A stretch of 64,000 nucleotides of DNA, taken from the NCBI RefSeq assembly GCF_000421165.1, contig NZ_ATWI01000009.1, positions 248,001 through 312,000 of the forward strand, read 5' to 3'. Below the pieces are notes generated by a model, which was not told the origin of the DNA, searched no databases, and saw only the letters and a program-made list of their open reading frames with translations. The DNA comes from Marinobacter daepoensis DSM 16072 (GTDB lineage Bacteria > Pseudomonadota > Gammaproteobacteria > Pseudomonadales > Oleiphilaceae). Each line of letters begins with the position of its first letter. Position 1 is the stretch's first letter. Below are positions 54,028 to 63,442 of this stretch, in pieces. The position numbers were made by a program, and so were the translations under genes.

Positions 54028-54885
54028 ATGGCGAGTCATAATCGCAGGATTGGAGATCAGCCGTGGGTTCGCCGCAGCCTTATTGGTCTGGCGATGGCCC
54101 TCACCATCATTCTGCTGGTCATTCCGGTGGTCCTGATCTTCGTGCAGGCTCTGGGGACGGGGTGGAGCACCTTTGCAGGAAATGTGCTGGACGAGTACAC
54201 CCTCGACGCCATCGGCCTCACCCTGTTTGTCGCGGCGCTAACCGTACCGCTGAATCTGGTGTTCGGCACTGCTCTGGCCTGGTCAGTTACCCGGTTCCGT
54301 TTCCCCGGTCGCAAACTGCTGATCACCCTGATCGACATCCCTTTTGCGGTCTCCCCGGTTGTTGCCGGCTTGCTGTATCTGCTGCTGTATGGGCGCAATG
54401 GCTGGCTGGGGGGCTGGCTAAGCACTCACGACGTTCAGTTGATGTTCGCATGGCCAGGGATTGTTATGGTCACCGTCTTTGTAACCTGCCCTTTCGTGGC
54501 TCGTGAGCTCATCCCCCTGATGCAGCAGCAAGGCAGTGAAGAAGAGGAAGCCGGTGTGGTTCTTGGCGCATCCGGCTGGCGGATTTTCCGGAAGATTACG
54601 TTGCCTAACATCAAATGGGCTCTGATCTATGGCGTCGTTCTGACCAACGCACGTGCCGTTGGCGAATTTGGGGCGGTATCTGTGGTTTCTGGAAATATTC
54701 GAGGGGAAACCAATACCTTACCACTGCATGTTGAACTACTTTATCAGGATTACAACATCGCCGGAGCGTTCGCCAGTGCATCGCTTCTGGCAGGCATCGC
54801 CATTCTGACACTGATAGCAAAAGCATTCGTTGAGTGGCGCCAGTCCCAAACTGAAGACGCGGCGCCCGAAGAAGGAGGTGCGTGA
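54028..54885 (+). CDS. cysW: Sulfate ABC transporter permease CysW
   Basis: Second permease of 285 residues. [20 protein letters not shown] and the EAA loop [17 protein letters not shown] mark the family, as does [20 protein letters not shown]. Six helices are predicted. The start codon follows directly on the cysT stop, and the stop lies one base before the cysA start. CysT and CysW form the heterodimeric channel. Confidence 0.94.
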   Translation: MASHNRRIGDQPWVRRSLIGLAMALTIILLVIPVVLIFVQALGTGWSTFAGNVLDEYTLDAIGLTLFVAALTVPLNLVFGTALAWSVTRFRFPGRKLLITLIDIPFAVSPVVAGLLYLLLYGRNGWLGGWLSTHDVQLMFAWPGIVMVTVFVTCPFVARELIPLMQQQGSEEEEAGVVLGASGWRIFRKITLPNIKWALIYGVVLTNARAVGEFGAVSVVSGNIRGETNTLPLHVELLYQDYNIAGAFASASLLAGIAILTLIAKAFVEWRQSQTEDAAPEEGGA

Positions 54886-54886
54886 C

Positions 54887-56008
54887 ATGAGTATCACCAT
54901 TGATCAGATCAGCAAAAATTTCGGCGGATTCCAGGCGCTGAACAATGTCTCACTGGATATTCCCGAGGGGCAGCTAACCGCCCTTCTTGGCCCCTCCGGC
55001 TCGGGCAAAACCACATTGCTGAGAATCATCGCGGGCCTGGAGTCATCCGATTCAGGGCGCATTCTGTTCGGAGGCGATGACGTCAGTCAGTTGCACGTTC
55101 GGGACCGAAACATTGGCTTTGTTTTCCAGCACTACGCTTTGTTCCGTCACCTGACGGTCGCAGAAAACATTGCCTTCGGGCTTGAATCGCTACCCAGGAA
55201 ACAGCGCCCCTCTAAACCCGACATCCGGCAGCGGGTGGCCAGGCTGCTTGAGATGATCCAGTTGCCAGAGCTGGCTAAGCGGTACCCGGCCCAGCTTTCC
55301 GGTGGGCAAAAACAACGCGTTGCCCTGGCTCGGGCGTTGGCAACTCAACCGAGAATTCTGCTTCTGGATGAACCGTTTGGAGCGCTCGACGCAAAAGTTC
55401 GAAAGGATCTTCGACGCTGGTTGCGAGCCCTGCACGACGAGTATCACTTCACAAGCATCTTCGTGACACACGATCAGGAAGAAGCTCTGGAGCTGTCTGA
55501 CCAGGTTGTGGTGATGAGTCAGGGCAAGGTGGAGCAGGTTAATTCCCCAACCGGGCTGTACGCACGACCGGAAAGCCGCTTTGTGTTCGATTTTCTTGGC
55601 CATGTAAATGTGCTGGCTGGCGTCGTGAAGGGGCAAAAACTGGTTCAGGGCGATGCCTGGGTCTCTCTGCCAGCGGTCCGCAACGATCAGGAGGCTCAGC
55701 TTTACCTCCGTCCTCATGAGGTTCAGCTGGCCCGCACACCTTGCGCCCAGGCCAAACTGCCGTTGCGAATCGAAGCGATCAGTCTGATCGGGTCTGAAGT
55801 CCGAATCGAATTGGCACCGGAAGGATGGCAAAGCGACGAAATCTGGGAGATTGGCATGAGTCATGCCGAGTTCGCGCGCCAGAATCCGGCTCGTGGCGAG
55901 TTCTGGTACGCAGTGCCCGGTGTCGGCCACCTTTTTGTCGCCGACAGCGCTCAGCCCCGGACGATTGACTGGCAATACACCGAGGCGGCGAACGCCAGCA
56001 GCATGTAA
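54887..56008 (+). CDS. cysA: Sulfate ABC transporter ATP-binding protein CysA
   Basis: ATPase of 373 residues. Walker [10 protein letters not shown] near 38-46, Q-loop VFQHYALF, signature [16 protein letters not shown], Walker [13 protein letters not shown], and switch His in [10 protein letters not shown]. The C-terminal part is a TOBE-like regulatory domain ([24 protein letters not shown]). ATG 54887 follows AAGGAGG at good distance; an open frame starting earlier inside cysW is discarded. It is the last gene of the sulfate operon. Confidence 0.94.
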   Translation: MSITIDQISKNFGGFQALNNVSLDIPEGQLTALLGPSGSGKTTLLRIIAGLESSDSGRILFGGDDVSQLHVRDRNIGFVFQHYALFRHLTVAENIAFGLESLPRKQRPSKPDIRQRVARLLEMIQLPELAKRYPAQLSGGQKQRVALARALATQPRILLLDEPFGALDAKVRKDLRRWLRALHDEYHFTSIFVTHDQEEALELSDQVVVMSQGKVEQVNSPTGLYARPESRFVFDFLGHVNVLAGVVKGQKLVQGDAWVSLPAVRNDQEAQLYLRPHEVQLARTPCAQAKLPLRIEAISLIGSEVRIELAPEGWQSDEIWEIGMSHAEFARQNPARGEFWYAVPGVGHLFVADSAQPRTIDWQYTEAANASSM

Positions 56009-56019
56009 TCAAGCCTTCA

Positions 56020-56049
56020 CAGCCCCGGCCGATGCGGCGGTCGGGGCTG
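56020..56049 (+). terminator. Terminator of the sulfate operon
   Basis: CAGCCCCGGCCG (56020-56031) pairs with CGGTCGGGGCTG (56038-56049) as a 12-bp stem with one G-U pair and a six-base loop, 11 bases after the cysA stop. The tail (CCTCCCTTC) is pyrimidine-rich but not a true T-run. Confidence 0.65.
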
Positions 56050-56185
56050 CCTCCCTTCACATTCCATGGCGCGCGCTTTAGTCGTGGTGGGCGTTTCGGA
56101 CAATGAATCTGATGGATTCGGACTTTGTATTGCCCAGAGACATCGTTATATTCAGTGATGACAATAACAACTATAAGGATGGCTC

Positions 56186-57682
56186 ATGGCATACTCCCTA
56201 CCGCACAAGCCTTCTGTCCTGATCATCGGTGCCGGATTCGGGGGCATCGGCATGGCGATAGCGCTAAAAAAGGCCGGTGTTCACCACCTGACGTTACTGG
56301 AAAAAGCGGGCGGTATCGGTGGTACCTGGCGCGACAACACCTACCCCGGTGCAGCCTGCGACGTACAATCCCACCTCTACTCATATTCCTTCGAGCCCAG
56401 GCACGACTGGCGGCGAAAATTCGGCACCCAGCCAGAGATTCTTGAATACATTGAGCACTGTGTTCACAAGTATCAGCTGGCGAGCCACATCCGGTTCAAT
56501 CAGGCGGTTATGTCGGCGACTTTCGATGATCAGACCAATCAGTGGCGAGTCGTCACAGAAACCGGCAAAGAATTCTGTGCCGATGTTCTGATCACAGCCA
56601 CCGGCCAGTTGAATCGCCCTGCCTGGCCGGCCCTGCAAGGGCTGGAGCGTTTTCGGGGCGACTGTTTTCATTCTGCACGATGGGATCATGATGTCAGTTT
56701 CAGAAACAAACGGGTTGCGGTTATCGGAACAGGAGCCAGCGCCATCCAGTTTGTTCCTGAGATAGTTTCTGAAGCCGGACACCTTGACCTCTACCAGCGC
56801 TCAGCGGCCTGGGTGCTGCCGAAACCCGATCGCACATTTACCCGCTTTGAGCAGGCCTTGTTCCAAAGGCTCCCCCTCTGGGACCGTGGGTATCGCAGCC
56901 TCCTGTACTGGAAGAACGAATCACGGGCCCTGGCATTCACGCGCTTTTCGTGGATTCTGGAGCTCTTTGCCCGGCAGGCCATCCGGGAAGCCCGGCGCTG
57001 GGTGACCGATCCGGACAAGCTCAGGCGACTGATTCCGGATTATCGGATTGGTTGCAAGCGCATCCTGATCTCCAATGACTGGTATCGCGCGGTGAATCAG
57101 CCACACGTGAATCTGATCAGCGATGAAATCACGAACGTTGACGAAACCGGTATCGTCTCAGCAACCGGAGAGCACCGGCCAGTCGACATCATTGTTCTGG
57201 GCACCGGGTTCCGGGCCAGCGAATTTCTCTCTCCAATCCACATTACGGGACGCCATGGCCAATCCCTGAATGAGGCGTGGAGCCAGGGGGCCAAAGCCTT
57301 CAAAGGCATTTCAGTGAGCGGCTTTCCAAACCTGTTTATGCTTTATGGGCCAAACACCAATCTTGCCCACAGCTCTATCCTGTTTATGCTCGAATCCCAG
57401 TATCGCTACATCATGAGCGCGCTGCAGGCTCTGGCTCGCTATCCGCAGGCTGCAATGGACGTGCGGGAAGACCGGCAAACCCGCTACTGCCAGGTGATTC
57501 AACAAGGCCTGAAAGGGAGTGTATGGGAAGCCGGATGCTCTTCCTGGTATCTGGACAAACATGGTAACAACACAGTGAACTGGCCAGGGTTCACCTTCAG
57601 CTACCGGTTTGCCACACGGTCTGTGGATACGGCGGACTATCAGTTCCTGCGCCCCCTGGCGGAGCCTCCTGACCGGGATTGA
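56186..57682 (+). CDS. Flavin-containing monooxygenase, Baeyer-Villiger type
   Basis: FAD- and NADPH-dependent monooxygenase of 498 residues. The FAD fold is VLIIGAGFGGIGMAIALKKAG, followed by GGIGGTWRDNTYPGAACDVQ, which is typical of the type I BVMO group. The fingerprint FRGDCFHSARWDHD matches FxGxxxHxxxW(P/D), and the NADPH fold is VAVIGTGASAIQFVPEI. Substrate could be a ketone, alkane-derived compound or steroid-like molecule; no neighbour decides it. AAGGAT precedes the ATG. The gene is separated from the regulator by a short gap. Confidence 0.91.
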   Translation: MAYSLPHKPSVLIIGAGFGGIGMAIALKKAGVHHLTLLEKAGGIGGTWRDNTYPGAACDVQSHLYSYSFEPRHDWRRKFGTQPEILEYIEHCVHKYQLASHIRFNQAVMSATFDDQTNQWRVVTETGKEFCADVLITATGQLNRPAWPALQGLERFRGDCFHSARWDHDVSFRNKRVAVIGTGASAIQFVPEIVSEAGHLDLYQRSAAWVLPKPDRTFTRFEQALFQRLPLWDRGYRSLLYWKNESRALAFTRFSWILELFARQAIREARRWVTDPDKLRRLIPDYRIGCKRILISNDWYRAVNQPHVNLISDEITNVDETGIVSATGEHRPVDIIVLGTGFRASEFLSPIHITGRHGQSLNEAWSQGAKAFKGISVSGFPNLFMLYGPNTNLAHSSILFMLESQYRYIMSALQALARYPQAAMDVREDRQTRYCQVIQQGLKGSVWEAGCSSWYLDKHGNNTVNWPGFTFSYRFATRSVDTADYQFLRPLAEPPDRD

Positions 57683-57713
57683 TCCGTTGGTTGAATTTTA
57701 AAAAAATTCATAG

Positions 57714-57745
57714 GATGATTGGGTCATCATATAGAGGGATGATCC
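57714..57745 (+). promoter_or_regulatory. Putative operator of the FadR-type regulator
   Basis: ATGAT (57715-57719) with ATCAT (57726-57730) forms a dyad with six-base spacing, and a further GGATGATCC palindrome lies at 57737-57745, covering the ribosome-binding region just before ATG 57749. Repeated GATGAT half-sites next to a GntR gene are typical of autoregulation. Confidence 0.5.
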
Positions 57746-57748
57746 GAC

Positions 57749-58423
57749 ATGCTAACACCGATACGGAAAGGCTCACTGGTCGAAACCGCCATTGAAAGCC
57801 TCAGACAAACTATTGAGAACGGCGACTGGCAGGTGGGTGCTCGCTTACCCGTAGAGGCAGATCTTTCGGATGCTTTGGGTGTTAGCCGCAACACGATACG
57901 GGAAGCGGTTCGGGTGCTTGTTCACGTTGGCATGCTCGAAACCCGGCAGGGTGATGGCACTTATGTAAGGGCCAGCCGGGATGCAGGCGAAACGCTCCGG
58001 CGCATTGCCCGCAGCAGACTTGCCGAACAGATTGAAGTCAGAATCATGCTGGAAACGGAGGCTGCAAGACTGGCAGCCAGAAGACGCTCTGACGCGGACC
58101 TGAAAGCCATGACCAGCGCTCTGGATGACCGCGCTGCGTCTGGCGATCAGGTTTTAGAGCGCATCAGACACGATGAGCGCTTCCATCATGCCCTCGTGCG
58201 GGCGTCCCACAATGCAGCGCTGATTGAACTTTATGACTACTTCTCCAACGCCGTCAGCCAGACCATTGAGCGCACAGAAATGGATTCCGACCTTCCGGAG
58301 CCCTCTCAGGAAGACCACGAACTCCTGCTGGCGGCGGTTCGAAGAGGAGACAGCGAGAAGGCCGAATCGCTTTCCAGGTCACTCCTCACCCCCAGTCTGA
58401 ACGTTCTGGCCGGGGAGCATTGA
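57749..58423 (+). CDS. FadR-subfamily GntR transcriptional regulator
   Basis: Regulator of 224 residues. The winged helix-turn-helix is GARLPVEADLSDALGVSRNTIREAVRVLV at about 30-60, followed by the wing GMLETRQGDGTYV. The helical FCD domain (80-215) has the metal/ligand-site pattern DERFHHALVRASHNAAL and a late His in EDHELLLAAV. Ligands of such regulators are usually organic acids. It is followed within four bases by a BASS-family transporter gene, its likely target and co-transcribed partner. Confidence 0.91.
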   Translation: MLTPIRKGSLVETAIESLRQTIENGDWQVGARLPVEADLSDALGVSRNTIREAVRVLVHVGMLETRQGDGTYVRASRDAGETLRRIARSRLAEQIEVRIMLETEAARLAARRRSDADLKAMTSALDDRAASGDQVLERIRHDERFHHALVRASHNAALIELYDYFSNAVSQTIERTEMDSDLPEPSQEDHELLLAAVRRGDSEKAESLSRSLLTPSLNVLAGEH

Positions 58424-58426
58424 GTG

Positions 58427-59440
58427 ATGAAATTCCGGATCGACCCCTTTACCCTGTTACTGCTCGGTGCCATTGTTCTGGCGTCTTTTTTGCCGGTAAC
58501 CGGACAAGCTGCCGACGCCCTGGCCACCACAGGGACTCTTGCCGTTGCGCTGTTATTTTTTTTGCATGGAGCCGCCCTGTCCCGGCAGCAGATCATTGAT
58601 GGTGCCACTCACTGGCGCCTGCACATCCTGATCACCGCCCTCACCTTCGTGTTCTTCCCTCTCGCGGTGCTTCCGGTCAATGAGCTTAGCGCTATCGCGC
58701 CTCAATGGATGCCGGAGGATCTTGGGCTGGGTTTCCTTTACCTTGGCGTTCTGCCGTCTGCAGTGTCGTCTTCTATCGCCTACACCGCCATGGCCCGGGG
58801 GAACGTTCCTGCCGCCATCTGCAGCGCGGCTGCCTCCAATGTATTTGGAATGATGCTCACCCCATTCCTTCTGCTCTTGCTGGTCTCGACGTCAGGAGCC
58901 GGAGAGTTCTCAGTGGCGGAGGCGCTCAAGGATATTGTTCTGCAGTTACTGCTGCCGTTTGCTGCCGGCCATGCCTTGCGGCCATGGCTGGGTGGCTATC
59001 TTTCCCGGAATGAAGCCTTGATGGCTCGTTACGATCAGTGTGTTATCTGGATCATTGTCTATTCGGCCTTCTCACACTCGGTGGTGAGTGGGCTCTGGCA
59101 GAACCTGCCGGTCCAGGCGATCGTGCTCGCCATTCTGATCTGTGCGGGCCTGCTCTTACTGTTCATGCTGGTAGCCAGGCTGATGGTTCGAAAGCTGGGC
59201 TTCAGCCTGGAAGACGAAGCCGCTGTTGTGTTCTGCGGCTCAAAGAAAAGCCTGGCCTCCGGACTGCCCATGGCTAAGGTCCTGTTTTCAGGGCATCCGG
59301 GGTTCGGCATGATTGTCTTGCCCATCATGTGCTACAACCAGATTCAGGTGATCGTCGGCGCTATTCTGGCTCAGAAGTACCGCCAGAAAATAGAAAGGGC
59401 GAACTCAGCCGCCCCCCATACCACCGAACAGAGTGGCTAG
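58427..59440 (+). CDS. BASS-family (bile acid:sodium symporter-like) transporter
   Basis: Inner-membrane carrier of 337 residues with about ten helices, of the SBF-like group related to human SLC10A7. Features are LFFLHGAALSRQQIIDGATHWRLH, GFLYLGVLPSAVSSSIAYTAMARGN and the second-half VVFCGSKKSLASGLPMAKVLF. The substrate is unknown; Na+-coupled uptake of an organic anion fits the family and the paired regulator. ATG 58427 has GGGGAG at nine bases and is preferred over GTG 58424. Its 3' end overlaps the convergent J-domain-like gene by 36 bases. Confidence 0.9.
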   Translation: MKFRIDPFTLLLLGAIVLASFLPVTGQAADALATTGTLAVALLFFLHGAALSRQQIIDGATHWRLHILITALTFVFFPLAVLPVNELSAIAPQWMPEDLGLGFLYLGVLPSAVSSSIAYTAMARGNVPAAICSAAASNVFGMMLTPFLLLLLVSTSGAGEFSVAEALKDIVLQLLLPFAAGHALRPWLGGYLSRNEALMARYDQCVIWIIVYSAFSHSVVSGLWQNLPVQAIVLAILICAGLLLLFMLVARLMVRKLGFSLEDEAAVVFCGSKKSLASGLPMAKVLFSGHPGFGMIVLPIMCYNQIQVIVGAILAQKYRQKIERANSAAPHTTEQSG

Positions 59441-60085
59441 AATGATCAGACCTACGATCCATCCGATTACAGCCGGCCAGAAATTAACCATCTGAGGTGG
59501 CTGGTCGGCGGGCTCTCCATTGTCTGCGCCACCGTTTACCATCTCCACTTCAGGGTAGCTCCGGGGGTCTTGCTCTACCTCAAGATCGTGCAGGCTGAAC
59601 CATTCGAACCAATCGCCCAGAAAACGGGCGACTGGATTGGTCAAGGCTCCATTCTCGGCAAGTGGGCGAATCTGCGATTCCAGCAGCCGGGCAATCTCCC
59701 GGCGAACTGGCATTCGGTCAGCCGGGGGCTCGCAGAGAATCGCCTTCCAGACTGCTACGTCCTGTTGCCGGTAATTGTCATTCATCAGGGCCTTGACCTG
59801 AATCGCGACCTCCCGAACCACTTGCGTTTCTTCTGCGCTCAACGTCTCCCCTGCTGAATCATCCGGTTGCTCTTCACCCTTTGCGGCTACGGCTTCCACG
59901 GGCGCCACCTCTGCACGCGGCGGAGAGGATGCCTCAGGAGGCCGCCCCCCGGTCGCTTCCCGGTACGCCTGCGCCAGAGCACGGGCTTCTTCCTCAGAAG
60001 CAAACTTGAGCTGGCGCTCATAAGCCTGGCGAATAGCTTCGGCGTCGCCGGTTGGCTCAATCCCGAGAAGATCCCAACAATTCAT
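59405..60085 (-). CDS. Membrane-anchored J-domain-like protein lacking HPD
   Basis: Protein of 226 residues. Residues 1-45 (NCWDLLGIEPTGDAEAIRQAYERQLK, then EEARALAQAYREATG) look like J-domain helices I, II and III, but the HPD loop needed to stimulate DnaK is absent. A Pro/Ala/Glu-rich linker is followed by a helical middle (EETQVVREVAIQVKALMNDN, REIARLLESQIRPLAENG) and a C-terminal membrane helix (FWPAVIGWIVGLIILATLFG) ending GGMGGG. This would place the body in the cytoplasm as a tail-anchored protein. Function unknown. The last 36 bases overlap the convergent BASS gene. Confidence 0.75.
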   Translation of the reverse strand: MNCWDLLGIEPTGDAEAIRQAYERQLKFASEEEARALAQAYREATGGRPPEASSPPRAEVAPVEAVAAKGEEQPDDSAGETLSAEETQVVREVAIQVKALMNDNYRQQDVAVWKAILCEPPADRMPVRREIARLLESQIRPLAENGALTNPVARFLGDWFEWFSLHDLEVEQDPRSYPEVEMVNGGADNGEPADQPPQMVNFWPAVIGWIVGLIILATLFGGMGGG

Positions 60086-60208
60086 ACAGCAGTAACTCCA
60101 ATCATGGAAAATCGGTAATCTTTATGAAGACAAATCCGGCTCCCTACCTTAGGATTAGTTGAGAACCAGAACAAAATAGATATCTCGGCAAATTATAGAA
60201 CGACACTC

Positions 60209-62422
60209 ATGCCTATTACGAATTACCAAGACGCAAAACGTCCTGTCCCGTTTCCATTATCCAAATATTTCTGGGTGCCTGTTTCATTAGCCACGGCACT
60301 GTTCATGGCAAGCGGGCCCAGGGCGGCCCAGGCACTGCCCCCGGAGTTCAGCACGGATTTGTCGGGTTTGAACACCGAGATTCCGGAAGTCCTGACCACC
60401 ACACGCCTACGACAGCCAAAAACCCGGGTGCCAGGCAGCACCACCGTCATCGAGGGTGATCTGATCCGGGACCTGGGCATCAAGAATTTGTATGAGGTGT
60501 TCCGGCTGGTTCCCGGCATGGTCGTGAATTTCGTCGCCAGCCATCAGCCGGTAACCACCTATCATGGCACAGTTCACTACGAACAACGACGTATGCAGGT
60601 TCTGGTTGACGGCCGCACCGCTCACAGAGCAACGCTGTCGGACATGGACTGGGAAACCATGCCCGTGCCCCTTGAGCTGATTGAGCGAATTGAAGTTGCT
60701 CGCGGCCCCAACTCAGCGGCCTATGGCATCAATGCGTTTCTCGGTTCAATCAACATCATCACACGCGATCCGTCGGATAGCAGCAACCTGGAAACGACCA
60801 TCACCTCGGGATCACGGGGCTATCTCCGGAGCTTCGCCTCCACCGGGAATGGAAGCTCGAACTACGACTGGCGCCTGAGCTTCGAAAAGCGAAAGTTTGA
60901 CGGCTTCGACTATCAGGTCGATGATGGTCAGCGCTTCCCGTTCCGGGACGGACACGACATCAATTCCTTCCTGTACGACTCCCGCTTTAATTTTAACCGG
61001 CAATCCAATCTGGAGTTTCGGGCGGGTGTGGTAGACGGGGTTAAGTACCAGGACCGAAATAAAACGGGTGAACTGAATCCGCTGGAGCACCCGGATGTTG
61101 ACGTTCGCGACTTCTACCTGCAAGGCAAGCTCAACCATAGCCTTTCAGAGCAGCACTTTTTTCATGTGCAGGCCAGCGTGGAAAATTTTGATCGTCGCAT
61201 AGAATACCCGGTCAGCTTTCCCGACAGCATTGCCCAGTGCCTTAGCAGCAACACACCGATTTTCGAATATACCGATGTTGGTGGGAACCCGGAGCAATTG
61301 TGCCTGAACCCTCAGGGTGGCCCCGACCTCTACGCAGATGTTAATGCAAATTCCGAAGATACCCGCCTTGAGCTGGAGTTTCAGGATACGTTGCTGGTTT
61401 CCGATAACCTTAAGTTTGTCAGCGGTGCCGGATTCCGTAAAGACATCTTCCGATCGGACACTTATTTCAATGGGCGGGGAAACAACTACCAGTCCCGGGT
61501 TTTCGGCAACGTGGAGTACAGCCCCAAAACCTGGCTGACCCTGAATGCCGGTGGTAACTGGGAGCGCACAAGCACAACCGACGACAGTTATTTTTCACCT
61601 CGTCTGGCAACCAATTTTATTCTGAATCACAACCATGCCATAAGGATTGTATACTCTCAGGCGGTTCGGACTCCGGACGGTTTCGAGCAGGACCCGGATT
61701 GGGGGTACACACTCTACAACGTGAGGCCAGAGCTGTATTCAAATCTTGAGGGTCGACGCATCACCATCAACGATGTTGTAGAAGAGCCTCAGAGACTGAC
61801 CCTGGGCAACCACCTGGAGGAGGAAAGACTGACCTCTCAGGAAATCAGTTACTTTGGCCAATTCCCTCTGGAACAGGCCCTGCTTTCTCTGGAGATCCGG
61901 GTGTTCCGGGACGAGCTCCGCGACATGATCAGCGGCGTCATTCAGCTTCAGGAATGGACCATAGACAACAACGTGGAGGCGGACCAGAAAGGGTTCGAAC
62001 TGGAAGCCACCCTGGACTTCCCTGGTACTCGCCTGAGAGCGAGCTACGGCTATATGGATCAGGATACCCGTTACACGGGAGGGCCGATTCTCAACCGCGA
62101 CGGCACTATTAACGAGAATGAACAACGTTACCAGACCGAACTTCTTGAGCGTTTATCCGTTCGTCACTCGGGGAGTCTCGCCGTTATTCAGGATCTGCCA
62201 TTAGGCCTTAAGTGGTCCGGCGCCTTCTATTGGGCCGATGAGTTTAAGACCCATTTCGAACGATTTGATACCCGGCTTGTCAAACAGGTTGTGCAGCCAA
62301 GATACACTGCAGAGCTTGCATTTACGATGCAACACTACCTCAACCGGGATCCTGAACTAAGCTCAGACAATAACATCAAAGACGCAAATCAGTTTTTCGT
62401 AGAAGCCGGCATTCGCTTCTGA
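60209..62422 (+). CDS. TonB-dependent outer-membrane receptor
   Basis: Receptor of 737 residues. The N-terminal 42 residues form an unusually long signal peptide ending AAQA. A possible TonB box EVLTTT leads the plug domain (PGSTTVIEGDLIRDLGIKN, LVPGMVVNFV, GRTAHRATLSDMDW, IERIEVARGPNSAAYGINAF and SINIITRDP). A 22-stranded barrel follows, ending QFFVEAGIRF with terminal Phe. The ligand is unknown; no siderophore genes are nearby. It is 21 bases upstream of a solute-binding protein gene and a sensor gene, which suggests a surface-to-sensor chain. No ribosome-binding site is clear before ATG 60209. Confidence 0.92.
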   Translation: MPITNYQDAKRPVPFPLSKYFWVPVSLATALFMASGPRAAQALPPEFSTDLSGLNTEIPEVLTTTRLRQPKTRVPGSTTVIEGDLIRDLGIKNLYEVFRLVPGMVVNFVASHQPVTTYHGTVHYEQRRMQVLVDGRTAHRATLSDMDWETMPVPLELIERIEVARGPNSAAYGINAFLGSINIITRDPSDSSNLETTITSGSRGYLRSFASTGNGSSNYDWRLSFEKRKFDGFDYQVDDGQRFPFRDGHDINSFLYDSRFNFNRQSNLEFRAGVVDGVKYQDRNKTGELNPLEHPDVDVRDFYLQGKLNHSLSEQHFFHVQASVENFDRRIEYPVSFPDSIAQCLSSNTPIFEYTDVGGNPEQLCLNPQGGPDLYADVNANSEDTRLELEFQDTLLVSDNLKFVSGAGFRKDIFRSDTYFNGRGNNYQSRVFGNVEYSPKTWLTLNAGGNWERTSTTDDSYFSPRLATNFILNHNHAIRIVYSQAVRTPDGFEQDPDWGYTLYNVRPELYSNLEGRRITINDVVEEPQRLTLGNHLEEERLTSQEISYFGQFPLEQALLSLEIRVFRDELRDMISGVIQLQEWTIDNNVEADQKGFELEATLDFPGTRLRASYGYMDQDTRYTGGPILNRDGTINENEQRYQTELLERLSVRHSGSLAVIQDLPLGLKWSGAFYWADEFKTHFERFDTRLVKQVVQPRYTAELAFTMQHYLNRDPELSSDNNIKDANQFFVEAGIRF

Positions 62423-62443
62423 CGCAGGGAACAAACACCATCA

Positions 62444-63442
62444 ATGGAATGGACCAGTTGTCCGATTATGTATAAGGGGTTCCGCCAGCATGAAAAGCGG
62501 ATAAGCCGCTCCTCGTTCCTGGCCAGACACGGTTTTTGGCTGTTGTTCTTGCTGTTCACCGCCCCGTTGGCTGACCACTCTCAGGCAGCAGCCCCGCCCG
62601 TCGCCTACATTGCCGGTTCCGGAAACACCGCCCTTGATCACCATGTGACACAACTCCTGGAACAGCAGCTGGGAAACACTGCGACGTTAAAACCGCTGGC
62701 CGACAACGATCTGGCCTCAATCCGAAAAACACCAGTGATTACCATCGGCCCGACGGCATTTTCACGCGTTCGCCAGGCGAACCGGGAGATACCGGTTCTG
62801 GCATTACTGGTCGCAAGAAAATTCATCCAAAGCTATATCGAACGATCTCCGGGCCGCATCTCGGCGGTTTATTACGACGTGCCGCTACTACGCCAGGCCC
62901 TGACGGGTAAAGCCATTCTCCCTCAGGCTAACCGGGTGGCCATGCTCGCAACGACAGAGAGCGCAGAGCTCTACGAGCCGCTCATCGACCAGCTCAAAGG
63001 CTATGATCTGGATGCCAAGGTGTTCATCGCTGATACCGAGGACCAACTGATACCAACACTGATCCGCGCCCTTAGCTACGGGGATTTCCTGCTTGCCGGG
63101 CCGGACGACACCATTTATAACCCCAGAAATATCAAACACATCCTTTTAACGGCCTACCGGCGTAACCGGATACTGATCGGCCCAAGCCAGGCCTACGTCA
63201 AAGCCGGGGCCCTTGCGTCCAGCTACGCTCCGTTTTCCTCGATGGCAAAAGAGGCAGGTGGTCTGTTGCTGGCGTACCTGAGTACCGGGAATTTTCCATC
63301 CCCGGTTTACCCTGACGAATACCGGATTGAAGTTAATCAACAAGTTGCCCGGTCTCTCAATATTCCATTACCCGCGCGTGAATGGATCGCCCAATCGGTA
63401 CAGAACATGATCAATATCGACGATCCGGAGGCAGGCCCGTGA
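62444..63442 (+). CDS. ABC-type substrate-binding protein (ABC_sub_bind-like)
   Basis: Predicted periplasmic protein of up to 332 residues. A basic N-terminus and hydrophobic stretch (HGFWLLFLLFTAPLADHSQA) are the signal region. The fold resembles the TrpX-like ABC_sub_bind family: PVITIGPTAFSRVRQ, ISAVYYDVPLLRQ, RVAMLATTESAELYEPLID, FLLAGPDDTIYNPRNIKHIL and SMAKEAGGLLLAYL. No permease or ATPase accompanies it; instead it is followed, with an overlapping GTGA, by a membrane sensor gene. It probably senses rather than imports. The start may be ATG 62444 or ATG 62468. Confidence 0.82.
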   Translation: MEWTSCPIMYKGFRQHEKRISRSSFLARHGFWLLFLLFTAPLADHSQAAAPPVAYIAGSGNTALDHHVTQLLEQQLGNTATLKPLADNDLASIRKTPVITIGPTAFSRVRQANREIPVLALLVARKFIQSYIERSPGRISAVYYDVPLLRQALTGKAILPQANRVAMLATTESAELYEPLIDQLKGYDLDAKVFIADTEDQLIPTLIRALSYGDFLLAGPDDTIYNPRNIKHILLTAYRRNRILIGPSQAYVKAGALASSYAPFSSMAKEAGGLLLAYLSTGNFPSPVYPDEYRIEVNQQVARSLNIPLPAREWIAQSVQNMINIDDPEAGP

